Assembly: GCA_005223375.1 (NCBI GenBank)
Contig: RXOD01006340.1
Span: 1 to 10,642, forward strand
DNA from: Amoebophrya sp. AT5.2
Lineage: Eukaryota > Sar > Dinophyceae > Syndiniales > Amoebophryaceae
Direction: 5' to 3'
Length of the DNA: 10,642 nt
Below, piece after piece: positions 8,238 to 10,642 of this stretch. The position numbers were made by a program, and so were the translations under genes. Each line of letters starts with the position of its first letter. The first letter of the stretch is position 1. Below the pieces are notes generated by a model, which saw only the letters and a list, made by a program, of their open reading frames with translations, searched no databases and had not been told where the DNA came from.

Positions 8238-8981
8238 CTGATCGAAAAAAACCACGAAGAGTCAGCAAGCAGCCGCCAATCAGGTGTGTTCGACCATAGG
8301 TTCATAGGAGCCGGATGCCAGTGATCTCGTCTGAAAGACGACGCAATCGAACCACCAGCACGCGTCAGTCATAGAAATTTTTTTGGAGCACTCGCCTGCC
8401 GGGGACAGGCCTCGCCGCCCTCAGATCAATATTGCATTTACATGTAGTGTTCTCACTGAGCTCGTTTCTAGTACCAGGCACGTGATCACTGAAGCTCATT
8501 GCATTTACTTTGACTGTTGTCGTCTTGGTCTTCGTCAGTCCAAAAATAAATGTTGGGGCGCAATGACACCGCCCTAGGCGCGCAAAAGTTAGTGTTAGCT
8601 TAGACTTACTAATGCAGGAGTCTGCAACATCGCAAAACCAAAATGCATCGAGTGCGAGGGAATTAAGGTAAGATAGTTGTATTCATTTTCCAAAATTAGG
8701 TTCATGTTGACAACCAGAACCAGACTGGAATAAAACTGATTCATTCGATTAGAAGCGTTCGGCAGCCATCGATCCGCTGATGGTCCGCGACTCATCTGAA
8801 TGCTGCACCGGATGCACAAGTACTTGGCGTCGCCGCTGGTTTTTGTCAAGGGATGCTTACTGACGCATCAAGCAGCCCTCTCCAGCGCTCCTCTATTCAG
8901 CCGCAGCAAGAAGTCTTTCGCCAGCAACTATGGCAGCCGGAAAAAGTTGCTGTCTTCGTCCTCCAACAGCATGACCGTACT
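8238..8981 (-). other. Ambiguous stretch between gene B stop and terminal exon
   Basis: This is lower in G+C than the genes around it and cut by stops in all frames. On the minus strand a frame open from 8867 to 8595 contains KTSGDAKYLCIRCS and ends near a strong donor gtaagt. Part of it also looks like an intron (see 8725-8860). Possible acceptors include gtcgtctttcag ending at 8331 and gatcag ending at 8238, and gtgaga is a possible donor near 8454. I could not build one model that fits, so exons of the gene ending at 8134 probably lie here. Confidence 0.4.
8725..8860 (-). other. Candidate intron, 136 bases
   Basis: The donor is gtaagc at 8860-8855. A branch-like cttctaatcg is followed by a T-rich stretch and the acceptor ttttattccag ending at 8725. 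The size fits the other introns here. It lies beyond the gene B stop at 8982, so it would be in a 3' untranslated region or in another gene. If it is real, the KYLCIRCS reading is intronic. Confidence 0.4.
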
Positions 8982-10113
8982 TCAGTCTGCCTCCTCGTCC
9001 AACCCCAGGAGGTTGTGGTCGTGCTTCGAGTTTCCTTTCGCTTTCCTGCCATTGCTCTTCCCAGTAGCAGCGCCGGTTATCGCCTGCTCTTTTATTTGCT
9101 TCGTCTTTTTCTTCGGGGGTGGTCTTGCCCTACTTCCCTGAGTCGATTCCGAAGATCCATCGGACGCATCGTCTTGCGCTTGCTCGTCTTCGTTCGTCTG
9201 CAATTCGATGTCCTCGTCGATCGAAGGAAGTGTTGCTGTGAATGGCGACGTTCTCGGTACTGTAGAGTGCGCCCCAGCAGCCGCCAGCTTTTGGTTGATA
9301 TCGGCGATTTTCTTGGCGAATCGCGTTACGTCCCTTTGCGGTCCTTGGTGCTTCTCTCGCTTTGCGGTTGCCACACGAGCGGCAATTCTTCTCCATTCGC
9401 CGCTGCCCTCTGCAGCGTCCCTCTGGTTATTCAGGTCCTCGATGTTCTGGCTTGCCGTGTTGAGCGCAGTGACCGCCCTGCTCCGTTTCTCCTCCAACGA
9501 TTTGAGCTGTTTCTTCAGTCGCCCCACCAACTTTGCTGAGGGCTGAAGACATGCCGACGTAGAAGTTAGATGAGGTTCTATGCAGTCGCTGTTACTCGAC
9601 GACCAGCTGCAGCTCTCACTGCAGCTGCTGCTCTTGTCCGTCGGCGAAGAACGGGAGAGGTCGCCACTTAGATCTGCCGCGCATGTGCCTGTGGAAGACA
9701 AAGAGTGCGAAAGTACTATACTGCAGTCCTATTTTAAACATTAAGTTGAAGTGCGAAGTAAACGCGTGCTCAGTCCTAGTATGCATGAGCTGGCCACTAC
9801 CCGAAGAGCTCTTTCCTTTGCCTGGGAGACGCCCTTTCTCAGCCCGACGATCGTGATTGATGTAGGGCTGTCCGGAATGATCAAAGTCCCAGAACCCCCC
9901 AGGATTCGGCCCAGAATCGTGGGGACAATGTAGATGGTCCATGCCGAGACTGCCACCCGTTTCGTATGGACCCCCAGCGACGTCCAGGTCCAAGTTGTTT
10001 CCGTACTCCTCGTCCTCGGGGAGGTCTGAAAACATCCACATCTTGAATCCGTTTTCCGCGCAGAGCGCCGCATCGCCGCGCGGTTTTTGATCGTCGGCGT
10101 CCTCGTGGTTCAT
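8982..10113 (-). CDS. Gene B: Ser-rich, coiled-coil, basic-tail protein, 339 aa
   Basis: Exons 10113-9801 and 9688-8982 are joined by a 112-base GT-AG intron (donor gtagtggc, acceptor ctttgtcttccacag) in phase 1. ATG at 10113 is first: an in-frame TAG lies six codons upstream. Residues 1-104 are polar and acidic with the segment GGFWDFDHSGQPYINHD. Residues about 111-150 are very serine-rich (SSSCSESCSWSSSNS). Residues about 157-245 are charged and helical with leucine spacing typical of a coiled coil (LVGRLKKQLKSLEEKRS). Then come an acidic run near 262-278 (DEDIELQTNEDEQ) and a lysine-rich patch near 294-303 (PPPKKKTKQIK) that could be a nuclear localisation signal. There is no signal peptide, and no family is recognised. 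The acidic, serine-rich and basic blocks would suit a nuclear or chromatin-associated scaffold, but that is a guess. Confidence 0.75.
9604..9627. repeat. Inverted repeat in the serine-rich part of gene B
   Basis: Arms cagctgcag and ctgcagctg (9 bases each) flank a 6-base spacer. They encode the SSSCSESCSWS region and most likely reflect repeated AGC/TGC codons. Confidence 0.7.
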
Positions 10114-10131
10114 TTTTTGGTCGTGTCGCAC

Positions 10132-10155
10132 CTAAGTAAGGGTGGAAGGGAGGGG
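10132..10155 (-). promoter_or_regulatory. Pyrimidine tract and AG acceptor before gene B
   Basis: The minus strand reads cccctcccttccacccttacttag, with AG at 10133-10132, exactly 18 bases before the gene B ATG. This is the cleanest acceptor-like site in the window and fits trans-splicing of a leader or a 5' untranslated intron. Confidence 0.55.
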
Positions 10156-10642
10156 ATGCTTGATATGCAGCGGCGACAGCCCCTGCCCGAGCCTGTGGTA
10201 GCTGCGTCAGTTTTTTGAAAATCATTCGCCAAAGACGGAGGAGCGCAAGACCCAGCAAGCGCAAGGGAGCCACACAACGGAGACGAACCGCCCCAAACGA
10301 CACAAACAAAACGCGCCAAGCCGGGACGACATCACCGCGCCAGCACTAACCACGACGCCGCGAACAACTTGCAGGCAAATCACTGGGCGAGAGCAAGAAA
10401 GCTAGCAACCGACGCAAGGGGGCCAGCCCGCCGCACAGCATGCGCGTGCGCCTTGCTTTCTCGTCAGCGCGCGCCCACTTTCGGCCTCAAAACCGACGCA
10501 CCACGCCAAGCCAGCGCGCGCAGCCCGCCAAGCGATCGAAACGCCACCGGCGGCGCAGCAGATTGCGGCCGTCCTGCAGAGCTAGCGCCAGGCGGCGCAA
10601 ATTATCCGGGAGGCGCCACAAAATGCAAGCGATTCCAAGCCG
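10156..10642. other. T-depleted flank upstream of gene B
   Basis: No gene is seen. Beyond position 10260 the plus strand is almost free of T: I count 7 T in 10261-10440, none of them in 10261-10320, and 32 in the last 382 bases. In the gene B direction this is a G/T- and C-rich, A-poor flank. Frames look open only because stop codons need T (plus) or A (minus), so their length means nothing here. It could be the gene B promoter or upstream region, or part of a neighbouring repeat. Confidence 0.6.

Noticed and set aside
8342..8353. T-loop-like ggttcgattgcg on the minus strand, suggesting a tRNA
   Set aside because: The flanking five bases on each side do not pair, and no D arm, anticodon arm or acceptor stem was found.
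8853..9539. Plus-strand open frame of 228 codons
   Set aside because: It is antisense to exon 2 of gene B; its long L/V/R/S runs mirror the K/E/S-rich coding strand.
10110..10319. Minus-strand frame with a hydrophobic start resembling a signal peptide
   Set aside because: It lies in the A-poor flank where stops are rare on that strand, lacks an early ATG, and overlaps the acceptor of gene B in another frame.
1..10642. CRISPR array, insertion sequence, rRNA or bacterial operon
   Set aside because: No evenly spaced direct repeats with unique spacers, no transposase or terminal repeats, no conserved rRNA stretches, and the genes are intron-split.

Overview
This window looks like nuclear DNA of a protist with a compact genome. 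Open frames are split by short introns (about 65-200 bases) that begin with GT and end with AG, and the reading phase is kept across almost every junction. There are no bacterial operons, no ribosome binding sites, and no RNA genes that I can recognise. All the well supported genes lie on the minus strand. Three of the four starts have a pyrimidine tract plus AG 18-27 bases before the ATG, and the fourth has an AG one base before it. A one-strand gene cluster with an AG close to each start fits a lineage that trans-splices a leader, such as a dinoflagellate, syndinean or perkinsid alveolate. That placement is an inference; no marker gene in the window proves it.

Layout from left to right. Positions 1-170 hold a degenerate tandem repeat. 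Gene D (340-1808, two exons, 423 aa) carries a cysteine module resembling a thrombospondin type-1 repeat. Positions 1809-3058 contain no confident gene, but one 175-codon plus-strand open frame (1912-2436) deserves a look. Gene E (3059-3325, 88 aa) is a small acidic protein. Gene A (3755-7996) is the main content: I assembled 12 exons into one 972-residue protein from phase-compatible GT-AG junctions. It has a helical N-terminal half, a long disordered and acidic middle, and a helical, lysine/glutamate-rich C-terminal part. I recognise no family. Positions 8134-8237 look like a terminal exon of an incompletely resolved gene, and 8238-8981 is ambiguous. Gene B (8982-10113, two exons, 339 aa) has a serine-rich segment, a probable coiled coil, an acidic stretch and a basic, possibly nuclear-targeting, tail. 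Positions 10134-10642 are strongly depleted in T on the plus strand.

None of these proteins can be given a biochemical function from sequence alone, so no pathway can be drawn. The most useful results are the reconstructed gene A, its short motif shared with neighbouring gene E, the frequent GTAC donor sites, and the adhesin-like module in gene D. I considered and argue against stop-codon reassignment: the frames continuing past the stops of D and B look protein-like, but they contain stops at the random rate, whereas gene A has none in 972 codons.
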